64,000 nt of DNA from Bolinopsis microptera. Its lineage: Eukaryota; Ctenophora; Tentaculata; Lobata; Bolinopsidae. The notes below the pieces were generated by a model. It did not search any database. It was not told the origin of the DNA and worked only from the letters and a program-made list of their open reading frames with translations. Made by a program: the position numbers and the translations under genes. Location: the NCBI RefSeq assembly GCF_026151205.1, contig NC_087077.1:10531983-10595982 (forward strand), in the 5' to 3' direction. Shown piece by piece: positions 57,401 through 64,000 of the stretch (positions are counted from its first letter, which is position 1; the number at the start of each line of letters is the position of its first letter).

Positions 57401-60400
57401 CCGATTTTATGCCTCCTGCCAAGTATAGTGGTTTTTCTGATGTGTAGTGAGAAGAGCAATATTCTACAAAAAAGTTCTGATAACTGATTTTGTTGGACTG
57501 TCTGTCAAAGAAATCATCCAAAGGAGATGGTAAGGACTGTTCCTCGGACACCACCTCACAAACAGCACCTACATTCAAATTGCCGTCTTTGGTTGCCCTG
57601 GTTACTCGTGCTGCTCCTTTGATAGACATGTCTTTATAGTTTTCTAGAATAAGATGTATCTGCTCACTTTGCTGCCCATATGAAGTCACGTTATTCATAA
57701 TTTTCTCACAGAACGAGCCGAAGGTTTTGACACCTGTTAACTTGACTGATGTCCATTTCCTGATAATCGCCATAAAATCAATTACAACTGCTGTCGTTTT
57801 TACATGAGGTAACTGATTGGTCTCGTTAACCACAATCGATTCCTTGTCAAGTAATTGTAACAATTGTTTGGCAAGATCTGATTTGGGGGCTTTCTTTTGC
57901 TTCAGTGAATCTTTCTCTAGTAGATAAACTGGACGTGAAGTTAAAGGATAAATGATCAGTTCCTCCAATCCCCATCCCCTGGATGCTGCATACTCGATAA
58001 AGTTCACTGCAGATGTATTTAGTTGGTCGTCTGTGAGCACCTTAACCTTCTTCTCTTTAGCCATTACATTGGATTCAATGGACATATAAGAAGACTGATA
58101 CTTGAAGCTTATGGAGGCATGCAAGCTCTTGCTTTTATCAAATAAACGGTCTTGGACGAATTCGCCATAGTTTGCTCGTCCAAATTCGACACAGTCTAGT
58201 AGGTATTCTCGATTCGCCACGACTTCACGACTTGTCAGATTAATCAGCTGATCAGGGCTATCAAATTTAAACGGATTGCCAACAGTTTTGATGTTAGCAA
58301 CCAGTTTATCTGCTCGGGACTTACCCTTCTCTGCTGACTTTGGATTGAACTCGTGGTGGAGATTGTTCAGCTCTCCCTGGTGTTCACCAATGCTTGCTGT
58401 TTCTTTCAGGAAAGAGACGAACAAGTCTTTGTGATGTTTGATGATATTCCAGAGAGCCACTGTTTCTTTCTGACGAGTTGATCCAATGATACCACCAGAT
58501 GCCTTAGCCGTGAAATTGTATGCCTTTTCAAGGGCCTGGTCAAATCCTATTGCACTTCCTTTGCGCTCTGATAAGTAACAGACAAAGTTCCCGTCTTTGA
58601 AGTGCTTGTGTAGGGCTGGGAATTTTCTCTGTATATCCAAACAATCTTGATAAAAGAGGGCTCCATATCTACTGTAATTTGGCTTTCCTGTGCCAAAGAA
58701 GATTCCTAAGCTCCTTTCCACTGCAGAGAGAAACAGCTCCCAGTTTCCAGTCCGGACGGATACCTCAAAGTCTCTTGCACATGGGAACATGTCTCTCAGA
58801 AAAATTTCCCAGTAGAGAAAGTTTTCATTTCCGCTATTAGATCCTTTAAACTGAAGAAATGCCTTGTGTAGTCTGTCCAATGAAACCTTGTAACTTTCCC
58901 AACAGCTTTCAAAGTCGTTTTCGTCAGAGTTATCATAGACTTTTTTTAATACTTGTTCAATGTCAAACTCTATATCGTCAAGATTAATTTCCTCCTTGCA
59001 TAAAATAAATTCATCGCTTTCGAGAAAAGCTTCATATTGGAGGCGTAAAATAGACTCCGCAATCATATTAATGCCGTCTTTTGCTTTGATGTAATCACCT
59101 CCTTTCAGAACACTTGACAGTGCAACATCAGCTGCAAAGACTCCACACTTTTTGAGGGCTTCTCCAATTCCTGAGGGAATTAGCCACTTTCCGATTGCAC
59201 CCATGATTATCTTACTCCAATGGAACGGGCCAAGACCTAAAAATATTGACCCGAAAACTTCCGGTTTTAGTAGTTGTATGTCTTTTGCGAGACAGTACAC
59301 CCCTTCATCACACCATAGTGCTCCAGAAGTTTCGCCTCTCTGATGCAGCACATCTTTGAAATTCATCATAGAAGTGTAGATGCTGTCCATTAAGGTTGCG
59401 GGATATGGCAGTATCGGGATAAATGATTTCGCTGTCATCATCCTAACTTCCCTAGATGTTAGTTTACTGAGCAAAGCAGTAAAATTGGGAATATCATTTG
59501 CACCTTTGAGTCTGGAAACAAACCATGCAAAGAAATCGTCGTTCACTTCAGTCAACATTGAGTACTTGTGTATGTGATCAGTTATTGGCGAGAACTCCTC
59601 GTTTATTTCTCCTGAATTTTTAGCAAGCTGCGACGTCATTAGCTGCTGGCAAGGTAATGTGTGCTGCAAACTCCGCTTTCTGTCCACAGCGTATTTGGTC
59701 GTGTCACGCTTACTCATAGTCCTTGGTTCCATATCTTCATCTTTTCCATTTGCATTCTGCCATATGACAAGAACGGTGTCGTTGCTGACATCTCCTCCTC
59801 TATCAGTTCTTTCTCTGTGGTTGAAATTATCCACAGCTCCTTGGATTGGAATTCCACGTTTTATGGAATCATTGACTGGGCATCGATCCTTCCCCGCAGT
59901 ATCGATATCTGTCTGAGCCATTTCAATATCGTCTCTCTTCATTGAATCGTAGCCTGTTCCAAAGCCGAACCTGTTGATGATATCAATAAGTTCTCTTGAC
60001 TTAGTCAGACAGTGAACAGCTTGTGTTATGCCACAATGCATCGGTGTCTTAAGACCAGAGATCCAACAAGAAAAGAACTGAAATGATGCATCAAATTTCA
60101 GAAACCACGAATCTCCCTGCGTCACTTTTCTGCCAGAGAAAAGTTTTAAGATAAACTTAAACCATTGAGGCGGTCTTGCATCTTTGAATCGCTCTAAAGA
60201 TATAGCCAGATCACTAGGCAAGCACAGACTGTCCTCCAATTCAAACTTGTATGAACTGATCTCAGCTGACAAGATTTTTGCACATTCCGTAATTGCATCA
60301 CGATCTCTAAGGTTATGTTCAATAATTCCAGATACTGGAACTGATGACTTGAACACTATCTGAGACACAGATCTGTCTTTAGGATAGGAAAATGATATAT

Positions 60401-63400
60401 CATCTCCAAAGTATTTAATTAGATTGAATTTTGTAGCTCGATTATTGAAATTAAGATCTAGAACATTGTTTATACTGTCTGTGATATCAGTCAGCTTGTA
60501 AGCTTGAGTTTGGAAATCAAGCTTTTCGAATACCTCCTTCAATCCGTCGTCGTGAATATTCTCTTCACTTTCTCTAAGAAAATTGTTCATAAGTTTTTCA
60601 ACCTGTCTCTCATAAGAAAGCAGGTATGAGCACATGCATGCACTGTGATAGTAAATGTCAGCTGCAAGGATGTCACCTATGGATTGGCAATAAATATATT
60701 GCCTGTAGAGATGATCTTCGTTAAAGGCCATTGCACTCAAAAATTTTGAAGCCCGTGTGGTTCCCATTTTCATCTCGGAAACTCTGTATAGATGTGAGGT
60801 TTGATTTGGCCATGATCCTGCTTGATGCTTTTGGCAGATGGAACATTTTGTTGCTTTTGATCTTTTACTCAGTTGGTCAGGTATCTCTCCGCTTGCTGAT
60901 CTAGATCTGGTGCTTTCACGTTTTCTCTTTGTAGTTTCACAGGAACTTCCTTCTTCTTCTGGAGATTGATCTTTCGGTGTTGATTTTGGTTTAAATCGTT
61001 TGGTTGTTCTCATATAATTCTTAAAACACTGCTTTGGACTTTTCATTTTATTGGACTTAGACTGGTTGTGGAAGCGAAAAGTGTCAGGACATTTAGCAAT
61101 GTTGTTTAGAACTTTACTATCTCCCATTTTTATGGCAGCTTCGTATACTAGCTTTCGTTTATCGTCATCTCCTGTAGAATTAAGTATCGTCACGTTTTAA
61201 AACAGTAGTAAAGCTCAATACTACTTTTAAGTTACTCTGTTAGTAACAAACATAGATCAATTAAACGTGATTCGATTCGTATTTAACTAAAATGTAACTA
61301 TCTTTACTATAATTTTACTGTAAGAATTTAGTAAATTTATTTTACCTCGTAAATCACGCTCTGGATATTTTTCTTCTTTTTCACATAAAACACATACTCG
61401 GTTTGCATTCGTGCCTTCTGCAACTTTTGCTCTTTCTTTTAAGAGGCTTATTCCTTTGAATTTGGATTCAGGACCCGTTTCACTAATCTAAAAAATAATG
61501 ACATTGAAGGACACATTTTTCGTTACAAAATCCGAATAGCACGAATGAGTAAATTATAGGAGTCTAAAAGCTACGTCATAGTGATTTAATTAATTTCAGA
61601 ATAGAATTTTTGAAATGGTTAGCCTACTCAACTGATTAGGTAATTAATGAAGACTGTTTTAACCTACATTTATTCCTGATGGTCCTGGAATTTCATCGTC
61701 AACAGGAGGTGGAGAAGACACTCTGGGAACAGCATCTTCTGATATACTAATCTCTAGGTCCTAAATTTATTAGACCCATCATCACGAAGTAATTAAATAC
61801 AAAAATATCATATTCACGAAAGAGATATTCATAGTAAGTGCAATACTGAACTTAATATTTGAGGAAATTCGAAATAACTGAGTCGACCATCAAACTTACA
61901 CCATCTAAAGCATTGATTGAAACACGATGATATGTCACCCTCCTAGCACTCTGCCTTCTCAAAAGCCACTGTTTGCGTGACCACAATATCAACACAAAAC
62001 AACCTGAAAGTCGATGCTCTTAGCTCTTCGATATTGCTTTATTATACAAACTGCGTAGATAGCAATAACTTATCAATAAATACACTGATGATTATAGGAA
62101 CTAACTTCAAGCAACAATATAATCGCTAAAGTAACGTCTGAAACTTACCAAGTATCACACAAAGACCCCAAAGAGTAACAACTGGAATGACAACAAACCA
62201 AGCATTCATATTCACGACAAGGTTTCACTGCTGAACCAAGAAGTAGGCGAAATTGGTACACGTTTCAAAATAACTGTCTAGTACTGTTGAGAATTCCAGA
62301 GGCAGGGTATCCAGTTACGTAGGTTAATCTCAAAGGTTGTGAAAGATAACTCAAAAATTGTAATTTAGTAGTAAGCACGGTACAATCAAGAAACAATGTT
62401 TCACAGTGGAATATAATACGACAGCAACAAAGTAGGTATTTCTACTTTGTATTACAAAAGCGCTAATTATACCTGTTTCAAAAGCATCCTGTCTGGAAGT
62501 TCCCTCACTGCCGTGTGAATCTTTGGATCTATTTTGGACCTATTTTTATATTGATATGATTTTTATATACCTATATATTCATCGCATAATTTCCATGTAC
62601 GCCTGAACAAACCTGGCACCATCAAATCTTACATGGAAACCCCAGAACTATTTAAAATATAAATAAATATTTAACTTTCACAATATTATATACTCAACTT
62701 CGTGAATTTTAGTAGCTTAAAGCCTGGCATTGCCATCGCGCCTCAGTGAAAATTTAGTTTTTTTCATTTTTCTCAAAAACTAAGTCCCTAAAGGCTTTGA
62801 TACCTTCATAGTGCTAATATAAACATGTGTATTGCGGTCATTTTAAGCCCAATTTCAAGTCTCTTAGCACTTCAGAAGCTGAGATAGGAATTTTCCCCAT
62901 ACGCGCCTGATATGAAATATGGGCGTGGCTCCACAGGGTTGGGACTAGCGAGACAATATTTGCCCCTCGGTGATTTGAGTTTCAGTTACCAATGGCCTAT
63001 TTAACCCGATTCAGCAGCAAAAAACTCTGTACATCGAAGTGCACACTCAATTCCTCCCTGCTACTAGAGTAGCACCTTTGAATTATAATAGAGATTACAA
63101 AGCCTGTGGTCACAAGGAGAAAGCTAATTAACGTACCTATATAGAAATACAGTAGTATTATTTAATAGTCAGTTTTATCGCAGTAAATATCCAAAACCGT
63201 GGGTATGGCTGACTCTTATAGATACATAAAACAGACTAAACACAACGTAATCACAGAAACGGTCATTATGTCGTTCTAATTATCTTGCACGTGGGCGGTC
63301 ATACAGAAAACAAACACATTTGAATTATAAGGTGTTTGTTATGATAATAAATACAAATAACATCTTGTCAGAAATAGAACATGTTGCTAATAGTAATAAT

Positions 63401-63823
63401 ATAGACAAGCTAAGTATTTGACAAGCATGAGACACGAACTGAAACCCAAGACAGGTTATTTAGTCACATACAGACAGCCACTCAACCACTGACAAGGTAG
63501 CCGTTATGAATGAGTAAAGCTCCAAACTGACATAGGTAAAAGCAGTTATTAAACCGCCACTCTCGGTATACTCCATCAGCTGTCTGAGAGGACGCCAAAA
63601 CCTCTTAGCAAAATCATGGTATTCCCTCGTAACTCAAAACGTATAAATAGCAGGAACTAACTCATTACTCATATCCTTCTTACCAGCTGAAGGCGAAGAA
63701 CCGATTGAACCAGTAGAATTCCAAGATAAACTAGCTGAAAAATGTTGGAAGTTTGTCTCGGAGCAGACGGAGGCAATCATTCCTGCCCTGAAAACTCGGA
63801 GGAACCTGGTGGTTGTTGTGAAG
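36432..63823 (+). CDS. Second ADAR/ADAD-family gene (tandem paralogue), cut by the window end
   Basis: Hand-spliced exons: 36432-36604, 36762-36874, 37147-37295, 37637-37729, 38290-38424, 38601-38714, 54713-54814, 55043-55133, 63687-63823; 1107 nt, 369 residues, all GT-AG and in phase. It mirrors the gene at 17019 exon for exon: short Ser/Tyr/Pro N-terminus (MSSVPGYNPLGVGG), dsRBD1 (HPIQALKEL, VVYQGEG, RTIAAHKAL), a Lys/Glu-rich linker, dsRBD2 (YGHLIQKYG, TSKKGARNKAVDLAHAEF) and the start of the deaminase domain (KLAEKCWKFVSEQ, RRNLVVVVK). Exon 3 has the same length (149 nt) in both genes. The catalytic part lies beyond 64000, so activity cannot be judged. Introns of 16.0 and 8.6 kb are filled with transposons and an antisense GPCR. 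Confidence 0.8.
37982..38131. repeat. 30-bp AT-rich minisatellite, about 5 copies
   Basis: Unit TATTAGTTTTATATTAGTCC followed by TTTAGTTTTA, in an intron of the second ADAR-like gene. The first unit has TTC where the others have TCC. Confidence 0.85.
39174..39343. mobile_element. 170-bp MITE with three identical hairpin-loop motifs
   Basis: Terminal repeats TTATCACATGCCTTCTCATG and its complement (about 28 bp). Inside, CGAGGCTTGCCGAG occurs three times (39213, 39251, 39288). Two of them are flanked by short inverted arms (AACTTTCG with CGAAAGTT; ATTTTCAA with TTGAAAAT), so the motif would sit in hairpin loops. Confidence 0.75.
39348..42853. mobile_element. 3.5-kb TIR element with internal 753-bp tandem repeats
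   Basis: Left end TTATCACACTTTC followed by GGAGCCAAATTTGGCC and GGAAAGCAGAATT; the right end is the same inverted (to 42853). It shares the TTATCACA start with the adjacent MITE, so both probably use the same transposase. Near the right end (42755-42815) a further hairpin has arms TGATATTTCATGCCCC and its near complement. No transposase frame; non-autonomous. It sits in the 16-kb intron of the second ADAR-like gene. Confidence 0.7.
39364..41613. repeat. Three tandem copies of a ~753-bp unit
   Basis: Units start GGAGCCATATTTGGCCTGG (or a variant) at 39364, 40121 and 40874. Units 2 and 3 are nearly identical over 753 bp; unit 1 is 757 bp and slightly diverged. Each unit begins with the element's own subterminal sequence, which suggests unequal exchange or replication slippage at the terminus. 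The repeated 97-residue frames at 40017 and 40770 are a by-product of the repeat. Confidence 0.9.
42854..44313. other. Intron sequence without recognised gene
   Basis: It holds the right arm of the outer inverted repeat (to about 43070), a local near-duplicate near 43880 and 43950 (TTAGTATGRAAATRTC), and a run of 15 G at 44026-44040. It is also the likely 3' untranslated side of the minus-strand GPCR. Confidence 0.4.
44314..45312 (-). CDS. Rhodopsin-family (class A) G-protein-coupled receptor, intronless
   Basis: A single 332-residue frame, ATG at 45312-45310. An N-terminal glycosylation site (NYSD) is followed by seven hydrophobic segments: WIAYHVFVILSSAIGD, FIIVIIQHIAVCDLL, LSVSGMLLICVLIISKLIIL, ICAIIWLSSITVPLNYIIV, LLMCFITVFLFAPPILVI, TTILVAVTYCVSVVPYGV and FFINTISNFYIYY. 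The TM3 and ECL2 cysteines (GEILCK, YTCYL) for the usual disulphide are present. Class A signatures are altered: DRY is SKL (in ISKLIILSYP), CWxP is CVSVVP and NPxxY is NFYIYY. Ligand unknown; resembles the divergent orphan receptors of early animals. It lies antisense inside the 16-kb intron of the second ADAR-like gene. The intronless form could reflect retroposition or normal family structure. Confidence 0.85.
   Translation of the reverse strand: MLPSQIPTEMIPNNYSDKTLFGIQDNRIRYGWIAYHVFVILSSAIGDTAILVATTDLRTFRLHNFIIVIIQHIAVCDLLITIISALPRLISLFAEEWVFGEILCKVLPDISQCLSVSGMLLICVLIISKLIILSYPTRARSLTISKAHKICAIIWLSSITVPLNYIIVKKGTKTFDYRIYTCYLTTIDRQWLLMCFITVFLFAPPILVIAASMPMVRHLLRARASSVRAGGAMRWRGITTTILVAVTYCVSVVPYGVYRFAESFIDYNDSVYSRIFHDQYYRAASSLFFINTISNFYIYYCTVPSFRSFIVSKIKVLVFCGHCNSKGKISRY
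45313..48428. other. Intron sequence without recognised gene
   Basis: AT-rich; contains a short GC hairpin CCCGGCCTACGGCCGGG near 45937 and an (AC)n tract at 46540-46562. Small ORFs here have no domain or splice support. The left few hundred bases may hold the promoter of the minus-strand GPCR. Confidence 0.4.
46540..46562. repeat. (AC)n microsatellite
   Basis: About 11 AC dinucleotides in a row. Confidence 0.95.
48429..49680 (-). pseudogene. 5'-truncated jockey/CR1-like LINE
   Basis: The minus strand starts inside the reverse transcriptase at VVYFDFAKAFDSVNHD, then LQGRYQRVVIG, GVPQGSILGPLLFVLFINDI, the catalytic VLYADDTKIWR, the thumb (MRFHPAKCKVLIVSG, DLGVDVTPKLSW) and the C-terminal domain (SRLRRCHLDSLSIV, FFYRTHILWNGLPL). 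One frameshift near 48770 separates the C-terminus (48761-48429) from the rest. The 3' side has an (ATT)n-like tail near 48395. Endonuclease and ORF1 are missing, as in typical 5'-truncated insertions. Confidence 0.85.
49681..50547. other. Intron sequence, AT-rich
   Basis: No gene seen. It ends in TATATA-rich sequence (50440-50547) that borders the next TIR element. Confidence 0.4.
51820..51915 (-). CDS. Possible first exon of a secreted protein
   Basis: ATG at 51915-51913 opens MKYKLLIILFLLGCSTDLA, a good eukaryotic signal peptide by eye, followed by PDNIIKYDICFDE and a GAG|GTAAAT splice donor after 51820. Read without splicing, the frame runs on to 51496 (about 139 residues, Cys- and Phe-rich, no known domain). 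I could not identify a following exon. It lies inside a putative TIR element and could be cargo or chance. Confidence 0.3.
52450..53037. mobile_element. Foldback MITE with ~190-bp inverted arms
   Basis: 52450-52638 and 52848-53037 are inverted repeats of about 190 bp with scattered differences, ends CCAATTAAGGGGGCCGGGGG and complement, around a 209-bp centre. The arm includes TGATATCTATCAGATGC and TTTTCCATGGGACCAAAAGC. No ORF; target duplication not evident. Confidence 0.8.
53825..53867. repeat. Perfect 19-bp hairpin
   Basis: Arms ATAAGAGGCCAGGTAATAT (53825-53843) and its exact complement (53849-53867) with loop GAGTT. The size fits a siRNA-like or small foldback hairpin. The short stem and tiny loop are atypical for an animal pre-miRNA. 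Confidence 0.8.
54713..55133 (+). CDS. Exons 7 and 8 of the second ADAR-like gene (dsRBD2 core)
   Basis: Part of the gene starting at 36432. 54713-54814 (acceptor TTGCATTTCAG) encodes AGWFQFNCVLTVQGFSFEST and TSKKGARNK. 55043-55133 encodes AVDLAHAEFTVHPPPVVNEK and a basic KKRK tail. These align with exons 19282-19450 of the first gene, where the same region is one exon, so an intron was gained here or lost there. The 16-kb intron before it holds the GPCR and most transposons. Confidence 0.8.
55134..55972. other. Intron sequence left of the large transposon
   Basis: No gene seen. TTGCACGTGGGCG near 55934 recurs near 63286, to the right of the transposon. Another phrase, GTCACAAGGAGAAAGCTAAT, occurs at about 54189 and 63108. 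These direct repeats flank the transposon and predate or surround it. Confidence 0.4.
55973..56360 (+). repeat. Left terminal inverted repeat of the Academ-like element
   Basis: 388 bp, complementary to 62677-63071. Shared blocks include TTTTTTGCTGCTGAATCGGG, GAGCCACGCCCATATTTCAT and CCTATCTCAGCTTCTGAAGT. It ends 156 bp from the stop codon of the encoded protein. Confidence 0.9.
56517..62209 (-). CDS. Transposon protein: membrane-anchor N-terminus, zinc modules, PIN/XPG-like nuclease signature, CXC motif
   Basis: Minus-strand exons 62209-62149, 62003-61900, 61760-61668, 61487-61346, 61171-56517; all GT-AG and in phase, 5055 nt, 1684 residues. Exons 1-2 encode MNAWFVVIPVVTLWGLCVIL and a further hydrophobic stretch, then basic SRKQWLLRRQSARR: a single membrane segment. 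Exons 3-5 give zinc-module-like Cys pairs (CVLC with FRFH and CF; CSIC with AADIYYHSACMC). In the large exon (frame numbered from 61193), EEADDRIMFSI (about 1289), SPDTDIFVNLLYY (about 1316) and HALTGCDT (about 1381) match the spaced acidic residues of PIN/FEN1/XPG-like nucleases. The C-terminus CKCKSCVRITCPC..CKCGEMC is a tesmin/TSO1-type CXC motif. Related large CXC proteins are common in invertebrate genomes. The role is presumably transposase. Exons 1-2 could instead be a captured host fragment. Confidence 0.75.
62677..63071 (-). repeat. Right terminal inverted repeat of the Academ-like element
   Basis: 395 bp, complementary to 55973-56360 with a few substitutions and short indels. It lies about 470 bp upstream of the first coding exon of the minus-strand gene and probably holds or borders its promoter. 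Confidence 0.9.
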
Positions 63824-64000
63824 GTTTGTGTAATGGTTGTTGTCATGTGACCCCGGTGCCTGACGTCATGGCGACGCAGACTCACTGCGATCTCGTGTTG
63901 CCTGGGCGACTGAGGACCTCCATCGGGTTTTCGACCTCTATTACACAAAATTTAAATCTAAATCGTATCGCAAGGCAGGGTGTACCTATATATTAAGAGT
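63072..64000 (+). other. Intron end and ninth exon region of the second ADAR-like gene
   Basis: 63072-63686 is intron with direct repeats shared with 54177-54208 and 55934. Exon 9 (63687-63823, acceptor CCTTCTTACCAG) starts the deaminase domain (KLAEKCWKFVSEQ). The intron following it (GTTTGTGTAA) resembles the intron after the homologous exon of the first gene (GTTTGTGTAA at 19791). The gene continues beyond the window. Confidence 0.7.

Larger units (their letters stand above)
55973..63071. mobile_element. 7.1-kb DNA transposon with ~390-bp TIRs, Academ-like
   Basis: The left TIR 55973-56360 and right TIR 62677-63071 are long inverted repeats with several mismatches and small indels, outer end TACTCTAGTAGCAGGGAGG. 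GCA lies directly outside both ends, fitting a 3-bp target duplication. It carries one multi-exon minus-strand gene with a PIN/XPG-like nuclease signature and a C-terminal cysteine-rich motif. From memory, long proteins with XPG-type nuclease and Cys zinc motifs plus 3-4 bp duplications characterise the Academ superfamily; the assignment needs a search. It is inserted in the 8.6-kb intron of the second ADAR-like gene, antisense to it. The gene is open throughout, so this is a potentially autonomous copy. Confidence 0.8.

Overview
The window is eukaryotic DNA from an invertebrate animal. It is AT-rich, with GT-AG introns, class A GPCR and C2H2 zinc-finger genes, ADAR-type proteins, several LINE families and many inverted-repeat DNA transposons. 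The mix suggests an early-branching metazoan such as a cnidarian. That is an inference from repeat and protein style, not a proven assignment.

Layout. 1-17.0 kb holds no host gene I can support. It contains a palindromic array of 10-bp repeats (591-841), an inverted-repeat-bounded element (954-2775), a frameshifted PHD-finger LINE (4543-7591) whose 5' end lies in a perfect 142-bp-arm palindrome (7582-7910), a 40-bp-TIR element with two broken LINEs inside (9670-14200), and a TIR element full of one 16-bp motif (14906-16563). 17.0-35.7 kb is one gene on the + strand: a 16-exon, about 890-residue ADAR/ADAD-family protein with two dsRNA-binding domains and a deaminase domain that has lost its zinc and catalytic residues. 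All splice phases agree. Its 13-kb intron (21393-34423) contains five tandem copies of a C2H2 zinc-finger gene, two largely intact, plus an 8-bp-TSD hAT-like element with a 57-bp minisatellite. 36.4 kb to the right edge is a second, tandem ADAR/ADAD-family gene (nine exons seen, truncated by the window end).

The second gene has two very large introns. The first (38715-54712) holds nested TIR elements with 753-bp tandem repeats, an antisense intronless GPCR gene (44314-45312), a 5'-truncated LINE (48429-49680) and a 3-kb TIR element with a possible signal-peptide exon. The second (55134-63686) holds a 7.1-kb DNA transposon with about 390-bp terminal inverted repeats and a probable 3-bp target duplication. 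It encodes, antisense to the host, a reconstructed 5-exon protein of about 1684 residues with zinc modules, a PIN/XPG-like nuclease signature and a C-terminal CXC zinc motif. This architecture resembles the Academ superfamily. Its first two exons encode a hydrophobic membrane segment, which is unexpected for a transposase.

The main story is therefore a tandem pair of dsRNA-binding, probably catalytically dead deaminase-family genes whose introns have become hosts for a zinc-finger family, a GPCR and several transposons. All gene models are hand-spliced and no database search was possible.
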